Assembly (NCBI GenBank): GCA_016712985.1
Contig: JADJQA010000067.1
Span: forward strand, 1-17,699
DNA length: 17,699 nucleotides
Direction of reading: 5' to 3'
Source: Sulfuritalea sp.
Lineage (GTDB): Bacteria; Pseudomonadota; Gammaproteobacteria; Burkholderiales; Rhodocyclaceae
Below the pieces are notes generated by a model. The model searched no databases. It saw only the letters and a list, made by a program, of their open reading frames with translations, and was not told the DNA's origin. This document shows, piece by piece, positions 8,684 to 15,571 of the stretch. Position 1 is the stretch's first letter, and every line of letters begins with the position of its first letter. A program made the position numbers and the translations under genes.

Positions 8684-10005
8684 GCTACTTTGACGAAGCA
8701 ACCGAAACGCTGCCGAGGGAGGCACTCGCCGCGCTGCAGTTGAAGAAACTGCAAGCGATGCTGGCCGAACTGTGGGGCAGGAACCGGTTCTATACCGGCA
8801 AGTGGCAAGCCGCCGGCGTGCACCCTTCCGATATCAAGTCGCTGGATGACCTGGCCCGACTGCCGCTGACCAAAAAAGCCGAGCTGATCGATGACCAGGC
8901 CGCCCACGGTCCTTTCGGCACCAACCTGACCTACCCCGTCGAAGCATACGTGCGCATGCACCAGACTTCGGGCACGACCGGGGCGCCCTTGAAGGTGATG
9001 GACACCCATGAGTCATGGGACTGGTGGGGACGCTGCTGGGGGCATGTGCTGGCCGGCGCAGGCATCACGGCCTCGGACCGCCTTTTCATGGCCTTTGCCT
9101 TCGGCCCCTTCATCGGCTTCTGGGCGGCGGTCGAAGGCGCGCGCAAGATCGGCGCGATCATGATCCCCGGCGGCGGGCGCGATTCCCAGCAACGCCTGCA
9201 ACTGATGCGCGACGCCGGCGCCACGGTGCTCTGCTGCACGCCGACCTATGCGCTGCGACTGGCCGAGGTGGCGCGCGAGATCGGCTTCGACGTCGGCACC
9301 ATCCCGATGAAGGCCACGGTACACGCCGGCGAACCGGGAGCCAACGTACCGGCGACCAAACGGCGCATCGAAGCCGCATGGACCGCCAAGTGCTTCGACC
9401 ACGCGGGCGCATCGGAAGTCGGCGCGCATTCCTTCGAATGCCACGTGCAACCCGGTGGCACGCACCTGATCGAGAGCGAATACATTGCCGAAGTGCTCGA
9501 TCCGTTGAGCGGCGAGGCTGTCGCGCCCGGCGAACGCGGCGAACTGGTGATCACCAACCTTGGGCGCTGGGGCTTTCCGGTGATTCGCTATCGGACCGGC
9601 GACCTGGTCCGGGTCAACCTCGACCGCTGCGACTGCGGTCGTACCGCGCTGCGCTTCGAAGGTGGCATCCTGGGTCGCGCCGACGACATGGTGACGGTGC
9701 GCGGCGTCAACGTTTTCCCGGCCGGTGTGGAGAACATCATCCGCAAGTTTGCGGAAGTCGACGAGTTCCGCGTCACGGTGAACAAGGTCAGGCAGATGGA
9801 CGAAATGGACATCGAAGTGGAACTCTGCGAAGGCGCCGATCCCGACGTGGTGCACCAGATCGCCATCAAACTCGATTCGATGCTGGCCTTCCGCCCGCGC
9901 GTGCATTGTGTGGCGCACGACGTGCTGCCTCGCTTTGAAATGAAGGCCAGGCGCTTCCATGTACGGCTTGAAGGGGACGAGCAAACACCGCCCTTGCAGA
10001 CTTAG
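8680..10005 (+). CDS. Phenylacetate-CoA ligase-like aryl/acyl-CoA ligase (PaaK family)
   Basis: An AMP-forming ligase of 441 residues expected to convert a carboxylic acid, ATP and CoA to the acyl-CoA via an acyl-adenylate. The PaaK-family P-loop is QTSGTTGAPLKV (95-106). The middle motifs are HAGEPG (215-220) and HAGASEVG (241-248); the hinge motif is YRTGDLV (304-310). The C-terminal AMP-binding_C_2 part begins GRADDMVTVRGVNVFP (332-347). LPRFEMKARRF near the end offers Lys422 as the adenylation lysine. An unusual CDCG (317-320) precedes it, a pattern also found in PaaK relatives. Coupling to ubiX and the nearby TRAP carrier suggest a carboxylate, perhaps aromatic, but the substrate cannot be read from the sequence. 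Confidence 0.88.
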   Translation: MSYFDEATETLPREALAALQLKKLQAMLAELWGRNRFYTGKWQAAGVHPSDIKSLDDLARLPLTKKAELIDDQAAHGPFGTNLTYPVEAYVRMHQTSGTTGAPLKVMDTHESWDWWGRCWGHVLAGAGITASDRLFMAFAFGPFIGFWAAVEGARKIGAIMIPGGGRDSQQRLQLMRDAGATVLCCTPTYALRLAEVAREIGFDVGTIPMKATVHAGEPGANVPATKRRIEAAWTAKCFDHAGASEVGAHSFECHVQPGGTHLIESEYIAEVLDPLSGEAVAPGERGELVITNLGRWGFPVIRYRTGDLVRVNLDRCDCGRTALRFEGGILGRADDMVTVRGVNVFPAGVENIIRKFAEVDEFRVTVNKVRQMDEMDIEVELCEGADPDVVHQIAIKLDSMLAFRPRVHCVAHDVLPRFEMKARRFHVRLEGDEQTPPLQT

Positions 10006-10067
10006 CTCCCCTCCGGCAACTCCGACACAGGCAACAATCGTTCGCGGGAAGGCGAATAGTCCGAGGA

Positions 10068-11386
10068 TCAGCCCACCAGCCGTACCAGATAGAGACTGAG
10101 AACCGGAAAGAATACGAGCAACATCACCCTGACGGCATCCGAAATCAGGAAGGGAACAATGCCGCGAAAGGTGACCGACATCGGCACGTCGCGGGCAAGG
10201 CTGTTGATGATGTACACGTTCATGCCCACCGGCGGCGTAATCAGGCCGATTTCCACCACCATCAGGGCGAGAATGCCGAACCAGATGGCCTTCTCGGTCG
10301 GCGCAAGTCCCCAGTAATCCATCCCCATGATCACGGGAAAGAAGATCGGAATGGTGAGCAGGATCATCGAAAGACTGTCCATGATGGCGCCGAGGATCAC
10401 ATAGATCGCCAGGATGGCGAAGAGCACCAGCAGCGGCGCCAGACCGGAGCCTTCCACCCATCGGGCCAGCTCCGCCGGCATTTGCGTCAGGGCGAGGAAT
10501 ACGTTGAGGATATCAGCGCCGAGCAGGATGAAAAAGATCATGGCTGTCGCCTCGGCTGTGCCGTACAGGCACTCCAGGAATCCGTCCCAGCGCAGGCCCC
10601 GAAACACCGCCAACAACCCGGCGCCAAAGGTCCCCACGGCCGCCGCCTCGGTAGGAGTGAAAACTCCACCGTAAATTCCGCCGATAACCACGATGAATAT
10701 CACGATGACAGGCCAGACGTCGATCAGCGCGGATATCCGCTCACCCCAGGTGCGGGTATCGCCCGCTGGCGCTGATGCAGGATACAGGCGGACAAAATTG
10801 CAATCGCCACCATGTAGCCTAGTGCCGCCAGAATGCCCGGCAGGAAGGCGGCCAGAAACAGCTTGGCGATGTTCTGCTCGGTCAGAATGGCGTAAATCAC
10901 CAGGACGATCGAGGGCGGAATAAGTATGCCGAGCGTTCCCCCGGCGGCCAGCGTCGCAGTGGCAAGCCCCGGTGAATACTTGAAGCGACGTAATTCAGGC
11001 AAGGCCACCTGCCCCATCGTGGCGGCTGTCGCCAAGGAAGAGCCGCAAATGGCGCCGAATCCCGCGCAGGCTCCCACGGCAGCCATTGCAATGCCGCCGC
11101 GATAGTGCCCGATCATGGCTTCCGCCGCCGCAAACAGCGCCTTGGACAAGCCTCCGCGCGAGGCAAAATTCCCCATCAGCAGAAACAGCGGCACGACGGA
11201 CAGGTCGTAGATCGAATAGCGACCATAGGCAACAGTCTTCAGATAACTGAGCAGCGGATCCAGGCCGGCCATCGTGATATAGCCAGCCGCGCCCGTGATG
11301 AACATCGAGACAGCAATGGGCACGCGCAGTGCCAGCAGTACCAGCATCAGGCAAAAGAAACCGGCGCCGACAGCGGTGCCGCTCAT
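10068..11386 (-). pseudogene. dctM: TRAP transporter large membrane subunit (DctM), one frameshift
   Basis: The 12-helix ion-coupled channel subunit of a TRAP carrier. The first frame (11386-10724) starts MSGTAVGAGFFCLML and covers the N-terminal half, including LRVPIAVSMFITGAAGY, GGTLGILIPPS and the following helices. The second frame continues with ERISALIDVWPVIVIFIVVI and GGIYGGVFTPTEAAAVG (residues of the 10068-10703 frame), ending VLSLYLVRLVG. The two halves join by a single frameshift in the hydrophilic loop around 10740-10790, near runs such as CCC and GGGG. The total (1319 nt) matches the family's ~430 residues, so nothing else is missing. Its ATG overlaps the DctQ stop (ATGA). Either a sequencing error or a very young mutation, since both halves look fully conserved. 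Confidence 0.85.
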
Positions 11387-11907
11387 GGCTGCCGAACACC
11401 GCGAAATTCGCTCCACGCGGTATGCAAGCCCGCCAGCGTCAGAAGCATGAAGGACGGCACCATCAGTGCGTAGGCGTACCAGATCGGCACACCCAGCAGC
11501 ATCGAACTCTCGCTGCTGTTCTTGAGATCGACGGTACCGATCATCATTCGCCAAGCGATCAGAGCGGCACACCCGGCAACCAGCAAGGCGCCAATACCGT
11601 CGAGAACACGGCGCGTGTTCAGGGTAACGCCGATAGTAAAGAAATCAACCAGCACATGGCTGCGACGCATCTGGCCCCAGGGAAGAAAAGCGGCGACCGC
11701 GACGGCGCAACCCAGTTGCACCAGTTCGAAGTCGCCCAGCAACGGCCGGCCCGTCACGGCGCGGCTGGCAGTGCTCGCCACCGACATGACGGTGATCATC
11801 ATCAGAACCAGACCGCCCACGATCGCGAAACCGCGGCACAGATGGAACAGTACACGTCCGCAGGGGTCCTTTGGCGCAAGCAAGTGCTGCCAAAGCGGCT
11901 CAGACAC
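11383..11907 (-). CDS. dctQ: TRAP transporter small membrane subunit (DctQ)
   Basis: A 174-residue four-helix protein that joins the large subunit in the inner membrane. Helices are visible at FAIVGGLVLMMITVMSVAS (about 28-46), in the LGDFELVQLGCAVAVAAFLPWG segment, at VLDGIGALLVAGCAALIAW and at YAYALMVPSFMLLTLAGL. The family signature region, acidic-polar after helix 1 then QMRRSHVLVDF, is present. The start is GTG at 11907, with GGAAGG about 7 nt upstream; the ATG four bases earlier hits a stop at once. Its stop overlaps the DctM start. It lies 65 bp after the DctP gene in one operon. Confidence 0.88.
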   Translation of the reverse strand: MSEPLWQHLLAPKDPCGRVLFHLCRGFAIVGGLVLMMITVMSVASTASRAVTGRPLLGDFELVQLGCAVAVAAFLPWGQMRRSHVLVDFFTIGVTLNTRRVLDGIGALLVAGCAALIAWRMMIGTVDLKNSSESSMLLGVPIWYAYALMVPSFMLLTLAGLHTAWSEFRGVRQP

Positions 11908-11972
11908 TCATGACCCTTCCGTTGATCAAGGCTTTCGCGGCACGGGCAATCTGGCTACGGAAACGTCCATGT

Positions 11973-13025
11973 CTATTTCTGTTCGTATTTCCTGATCAGG
12001 TCTTGCGCGCTCTTCAGCAGCACCTTGCCGTCATAGCCCTTGCCGGATACTTCGCTGATCCACGACTCATAGACCCCCTGGCCCGCCTGCTCCCAGTTCT
12101 TCAGCTCCGAGGCCGCCACCGTGTTGATCTGGTTGCCGCGATCGGTGGCCAGTTTGCGGGCGCCGACAGCGGACTGGTCCCACACCTTGCCTACCCAGGC
12201 CGAAGCATCGGCCCCGCCATTGGCATCGATCACTTTCTTCAGATCGGCGGGCAGGCTCTCGTACCTGGCCTTGTTCATGGCGAAAATGAACGCCGTGGTG
12301 TAGAGCGCGCGCGACTGCGGATCGGTCTCTGTATGGAATTTGACCAGTTCATGCGCCTTCACCGCCGGCACCACCTCCCAAGGCAGCATGGCACCGTCGA
12401 TCACTCCCTTTGAGAGCGCTTCCGACACCTGCGGCACCGGCATGCCCACCGGCGTTGCGCCGAGAGCCGCAATGAACTTGTTGGTCTGCCTCGTCGGAGC
12501 CCGCAACTTGAGTCCCTTGAAATCCGCAAGTTGCTTGATCGGCCCCTTGATCAGATGCAACTGTCCTTCGTCATGAACATGTAACAGCACCGGGTGGACG
12601 TCCTTGAATTCGTTCTGGTCCAGCTTGTTGGCCTTGACGTATTCCCACAGGGCGCGGCTTGATCCTTCGGCCGCTTTGGTCATGAAGGGCAGCTCGAACA
12701 CCTCGACGGCAGGGAAGCGACCGGCCGTGTAGCCGGGCAGGGTCCAGACGATATCGGCGACACCGTCGCGCACCTGGTCGATGAGTTGCGGGGGCGTGCC
12801 GCCCAGTTGCATGGCCGGATAGATCTGGCACTTGAGCCTGCCGCCGGATTCCTTGGCGATCTTCTCGCACCATGGCGTGATGAATTTGGCGTGAGCGGTG
12901 GATCCCGGCGGCAGAAAGTGGGCCACCTTCAAAGTCACTTCCTGCGCCGAAACAGACGTCAATGCTGCGGCCAAGGCCATTCCGGCAAGAAGGCGAAGAC
13001 CGTTGTGCGAAAGTCCATTGTTCAT
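11973..13025 (-). CDS. dctP: TRAP transporter solute-binding protein (DctP family)
   Basis: Periplasmic receptor of 350 residues that captures an organic acid for the DctQM carrier. The signal peptide is residues 1-27 (LLAGMALAAALTSVSA, cut before QEV). The mature start VTLKVAHFLPPGSTAH is typical. The ligand region has LRAPTRQTNKFIAALGATPV with Arg175, the residue that in this family pairs with the substrate carboxylate; Arg179 follows closely. The PQVSEALSKGVIDGAMLPW segment is also family-typical. The open frame extends upstream to 13100, but ATG 13025 has GAGGAGA just before it and a signal peptide after it. Divergent from the MarR gene, with 189 bp between them; probably its target. Confidence 0.92.
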   Translation of the reverse strand: MNNGLSHNGLRLLAGMALAAALTSVSAQEVTLKVAHFLPPGSTAHAKFITPWCEKIAKESGGRLKCQIYPAMQLGGTPPQLIDQVRDGVADIVWTLPGYTAGRFPAVEVFELPFMTKAAEGSSRALWEYVKANKLDQNEFKDVHPVLLHVHDEGQLHLIKGPIKQLADFKGLKLRAPTRQTNKFIAALGATPVGMPVPQVSEALSKGVIDGAMLPWEVVPAVKAHELVKFHTETDPQSRALYTTAFIFAMNKARYESLPADLKKVIDANGGADASAWVGKVWDQSAVGARKLATDRGNQINTVAASELKNWEQAGQGVYESWISEVSGKGYDGKVLLKSAQDLIRKYEQK

Positions 13026-13048
13026 GTTATCTCCTCGTTTGATGGTTC

Positions 13049-13064
13049 GATTTGAATTCGAATC
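13049..13064. promoter_or_regulatory. Imperfect 16-bp palindrome, candidate MarR operator
   Basis: GATTTGAATTCGAATC matches its reverse complement at 14 of 16 positions. It is 24 bp upstream of the dctP start, in the gap between dctP and the divergent MarR gene. MarR-family sites are commonly 16-20 bp palindromes; assignment is inferred. Confidence 0.4.
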
Positions 13065-13179
13065 CGGCTGACCCTTTGCGCAACACAACCAGGGCCGCAC
13101 TGTCTATACTGCTCAATACCCTATAACCCTTACTGTCTTCTACCCAATCTATCATCAACTCTGGTGGAAATCAAACTAA

Positions 13180-13208
13180 TTGACTTACCGCGCTTTCCCG
13201 ATGATACT
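13180..13208 (+). promoter_or_regulatory. Promoter of the MarR gene, apparently leaderless
   Basis: TTGACT (13180-13185) and GATACT (13203-13208) are 17 bp apart. The ATG at 13215 lies only 6 bp after the -10 box, so the transcript would start at or next to the start codon. No ribosome site precedes the ATG, which agrees. Confidence 0.5.
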
Positions 13209-13214
13209 TGACCA

Positions 13215-13739
13215 ATGAATGCACGAACCGCTGGTATTTCCTTGCATCTGAATAGCGTCGGCAAGGCAGCGGCTGCCGCGCCGGAGGCTGTAACCGGGAA
13301 CAAGCTGGACATCCAGTATGGCTTGCTGCCCGGGTTGGTCGGCTACCAGTTGCGCATGGCGCAGATTGCCCTGTTCCGCGATTTCGCCCAGGGCCCTGGG
13401 GAGCATGCCGTCACACCGGGACTTTTTGGCGTTCTCGTCATCATTGAAGCCAACCCCGACCTCAAGCAAAGCGAGCTTGCGCGCGCCACCCACCTTGATC
13501 GCTCGACGGTCGTCACGGTCATCGACAATCTTGAACGGCGCGGCCTGGTTGAAAGACGCACAGCCCTGAACGACCGCCGGTCCAATGCGATCCGCCTGAC
13601 GCCGGACGGCAGCGCCCTGCTGCGCAAACTCAAACGTCAGGTCATCCAGCACGAGAAGCGGCTGTTGCAGAATTTCAACGCGGCCGAACGCGAGACGTTT
13701 CTTGCGCTGTTGCAGAAGGTATTCCCGGAACACCGCTGA
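13215..13739 (+). CDS. MarR-family transcriptional regulator
   Basis: A 174-residue winged-helix repressor or activator, usually released by an aromatic ligand. After a loose 35-residue N-terminus the dimerisation helix LVGYQLRMAQIALFRDFAQ (about 41-59) begins. Helix-turn-helix is at QSELARATHLDRSTVVTVID (about 86-105), followed by NLERRGLVERR and the wing NDRRSNAIRLTPDG. The long C-terminal helix ends LLQKVFPEHR. It is divergent from the TRAP operon and points toward the AOR-like gene, so both are likely targets. A start further inside is possible because no ribosome site is seen before 13215. Confidence 0.88.
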   Translation: MNARTAGISLHLNSVGKAAAAAPEAVTGNKLDIQYGLLPGLVGYQLRMAQIALFRDFAQGPGEHAVTPGLFGVLVIIEANPDLKQSELARATHLDRSTVVTVIDNLERRGLVERRTALNDRRSNAIRLTPDGSALLRKLKRQVIQHEKRLLQNFNAAERETFLALLQKVFPEHR

Positions 13740-13801
13740 TTTTCCCAAGCGTCAATGCGTCGCGGCCCGGCGGGCCGCGGTCCTCTGCAATATTGATGGA
13801 C

Positions 13802-13841
13802 ATCCAACAATCCGTGTGGTAATTGACCTCAGTTGTTGGAT
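13802..13841. promoter_or_regulatory. Inverted repeat over the AOR-like gene promoter
   Basis: ATCCAACAA (13802-13810) and TTGTTGGAT (13833-13841) are perfect 9-bp inverted arms separated by 22 bp, about two helical turns, so a dimer of dimers or a looped repressor could bind one face. The right arm falls in the promoter spacer (13829-13844). Confidence 0.45.
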
Positions 13842-13850
13842 CGATATCAT
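13823..13850 (+). promoter_or_regulatory. Predicted promoter of the AOR-like gene
   Basis: TTGACC (13823-13828) and TATCAT (13845-13850) are 16 bp apart. Transcription would start near 13857, with the ATG at 13863; again a nearly leaderless arrangement. If translation instead starts at the in-frame ATG 13902, the leader would be about 45 nt. Confidence 0.4.
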
Positions 13851-13862
13851 GGCGGACTGGCG

Positions 13863-15351
13863 ATGAGCATCCAAAACAAGGTCGATCTGCTATGTGCGTG
13901 CATGCACGAAGCGCCGCAGTTCCCAACCCAGGGTGGCGTGCCTTTCGTTGATCTCAAGCGCCGCGAAACCCGCACGAAGTACCTTCCCGCGGAGATCATG
14001 CGGAACTTCCTCGGCGGGCGCGGAGCGAACATGGTGCTGCTCTACAACCTGCTACAGGAGGACAGGGATGCTCTCGACCCCGAAGTCCCGCTGATTTTCG
14101 GCGCGGGAACCCTGACCGGAAGCATGCCCTCGGCGACGCGCGGCAACTTCACCAGTCGCTCTCCTGACAGCTATGCCTTTCTCGACGCCACGTCCTATGT
14201 CGGGCTCGACAACCTCGATACCGCCGCCGCCATCGAGCGCGACTTCCACTGCACCGAGCGCAAGGACATGGCGCTCGCACGGATTACCAGTGCCGGCGAG
14301 AACCTGGTGCTGTGCAGCGGCATCATGGGCGGCATCAAGTCGATCTGGGCGCGTGGCGGGGGCGGGGCCAAGATGGGATCACTGCGCCTGAAGGCCATCA
14401 TAATCCAGGGCAAGCCCGCCGAGGCGCCGATGGTCAAGGAACTCAAGGGCCACAACAAGATCATCGGCAAGACGATCACCTCGACCTCGGTGATCAAGAA
14501 CGCGCTGAAGCAGGTGGGTACGCCCTTCCTCTACAAGCCGTCGCGCGTGCTCGGCGCGCTGGGTACCCTGAACAACCAGACCACCGCCTGGCATGCGTCG
14601 CTCGATGCCGACAATTTCGACCCCTACCGGCCCGGCATGGACGGCTGTTTCAAGTGCCCGGTTCAATGCCGCAACCAGAACGACATGACCCCCGAGGGCA
14701 AGGGCGGCTGGGGTTCGGCCGCGCTGCTGGGCCTCAAGGGCAACGCCAGCTACGCTGTTCAACTCGCCGACCCTGCCCGACTGCGGCGATTTTGCAATCC
14801 AGCTCAGCACCCTGACCGGACACCCGGTGACCGCGGAGCAACTCGACGAAATCGGTCGCAATGTCACCGGCCTCGAACACCTGCTGAATTTTCGGCTGGG
14901 CTTGCGGGCGAAAGACGACACCCTTCCCCGCCGCTGGTTCGACGAGTCCATCGACAGCGGGCCGTTCAAGGGCGAAAAGATCGACCGCCAGCAGTTCGAC
15001 GCAATGAAGATGCGCTTCTACGGACTGACCGGACTCAACGGCGAAGGCGTTCCGCGCGCCGACTGGCATCAGCAACTGGCGCTTGCCGCCACCGGTTTTG
15101 CGCTGCGTGTGGAACTACCGAACCCCCTGCCGGGAGCTCCGGAGAAATCCATGGTCATCGATGAACCCGTCGCCAACGTCAGCGAACTGCGCGGCGCGCT
15201 AAGGCGTTACCTGCCCGAGGCCGGCACGGCGCTCGACGATCCCTCCTGGAATGTCACGGTCAATGGACAGATGCTGCTGTCCGGAGAAATTGGCAGGGCT
15301 CTGCACAGTGGTGACCGCGTGCAACTGGTGCCGACCATCGCGGGCGGCTGA
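13863..15351 (+). pseudogene. AOR-family tungsten oxidoreductase with C-terminal MoaD/ThiS-like domain, two internal deletions
   Basis: Aldehyde:ferredoxin oxidoreductase family (tungsten bis-pterin and a 4Fe-4S cluster). N-terminal AOR features are clear: NFLGGRGANMVLLYNLL, GAGTLTGSMPSATRGNFTSRSP, SAGENLVLCSGIMGG, ARGGGGAKMGSLRLKAIII, and the cluster motif CFKCPVQC (C-x2-C-x3-C). Compared with the family, about 40 residues seem absent between SYAFLDA and TSYVGL (junction 14181-14190). About 200 more are absent near 14748-14756, where the frame also changes; that block normally holds the fourth cluster Cys and cofactor-binding residues. The next frame resumes with LFNSPTLPDCGDFAIQLSTL, continues LLNFRLGLRAKDDTLPRRW, and ends in a ThiS-like domain. 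The AOR part should be inactive as written. The start may be 13863 or 13902. Confidence 0.8.
15151..15351 (+). CDS. MoaD/ThiS-like sulfur-carrier domain, possible independent start
   Basis: The last 66 codons of the AOR frame form a beta-grasp domain: a short strand MVIDEPVANVSELRGALRRY, the middle NVTVNGQMLLSG, then LHSGDRVQLVPTIAGG with the terminal Gly-Gly that MoaD and ThiS need for adenylation and thiocarboxylation. The length equals a typical free ThiS. An ATG opens exactly at the domain border and GGAG lies 6 nt before it (15141-15144), so this part could be made separately even though the upstream AOR frame is broken. Whether the fusion, the free form or both exist cannot be told from sequence. 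Confidence 0.5.
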   Translation: MVIDEPVANVSELRGALRRYLPEAGTALDDPSWNVTVNGQMLLSGEIGRALHSGDRVQLVPTIAGG

Positions 15352-15571
15352 ATCCCCGGCGTCGGCTTCGGACGGGGCGAAGCGTCGGTTGCCGTCCCGG
15401 TCGCTGCTGAAGCAACGCCAGCGCGCAGCGCCAAGGCCAGAGGATTCCCGACGCGGATGTCGGTGTTTGTTGCGTCATCCTGCCTCGTGCAACGCGGGCC
15501 CAAACGCAAGCCCGTCGGGCCGGTAGCGGTCATATGGCTTCGCTGCGTCTTCCATGAACCCCCTTCGCGGA

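Noticed and set aside
10041..10056. Small hairpin TTCGC-GGGAAG-GCGAA between the convergent ligase and TRAP genes
   Set aside because: Only five pairs and no T-run on either strand; not enough for a terminator call.
9013..10461. 482-codon minus-strand frame across the CoA ligase and DctM end
   Set aside because: Its reading is the complement of two clearly coding genes and shows no family features.
15500..15530. GC-rich inverted GCCCGTCGGGC near the convergent end of the AOR and MeaB genes
   Set aside because: Arms of four to five bases without a following T-run; common by chance at this GC content.
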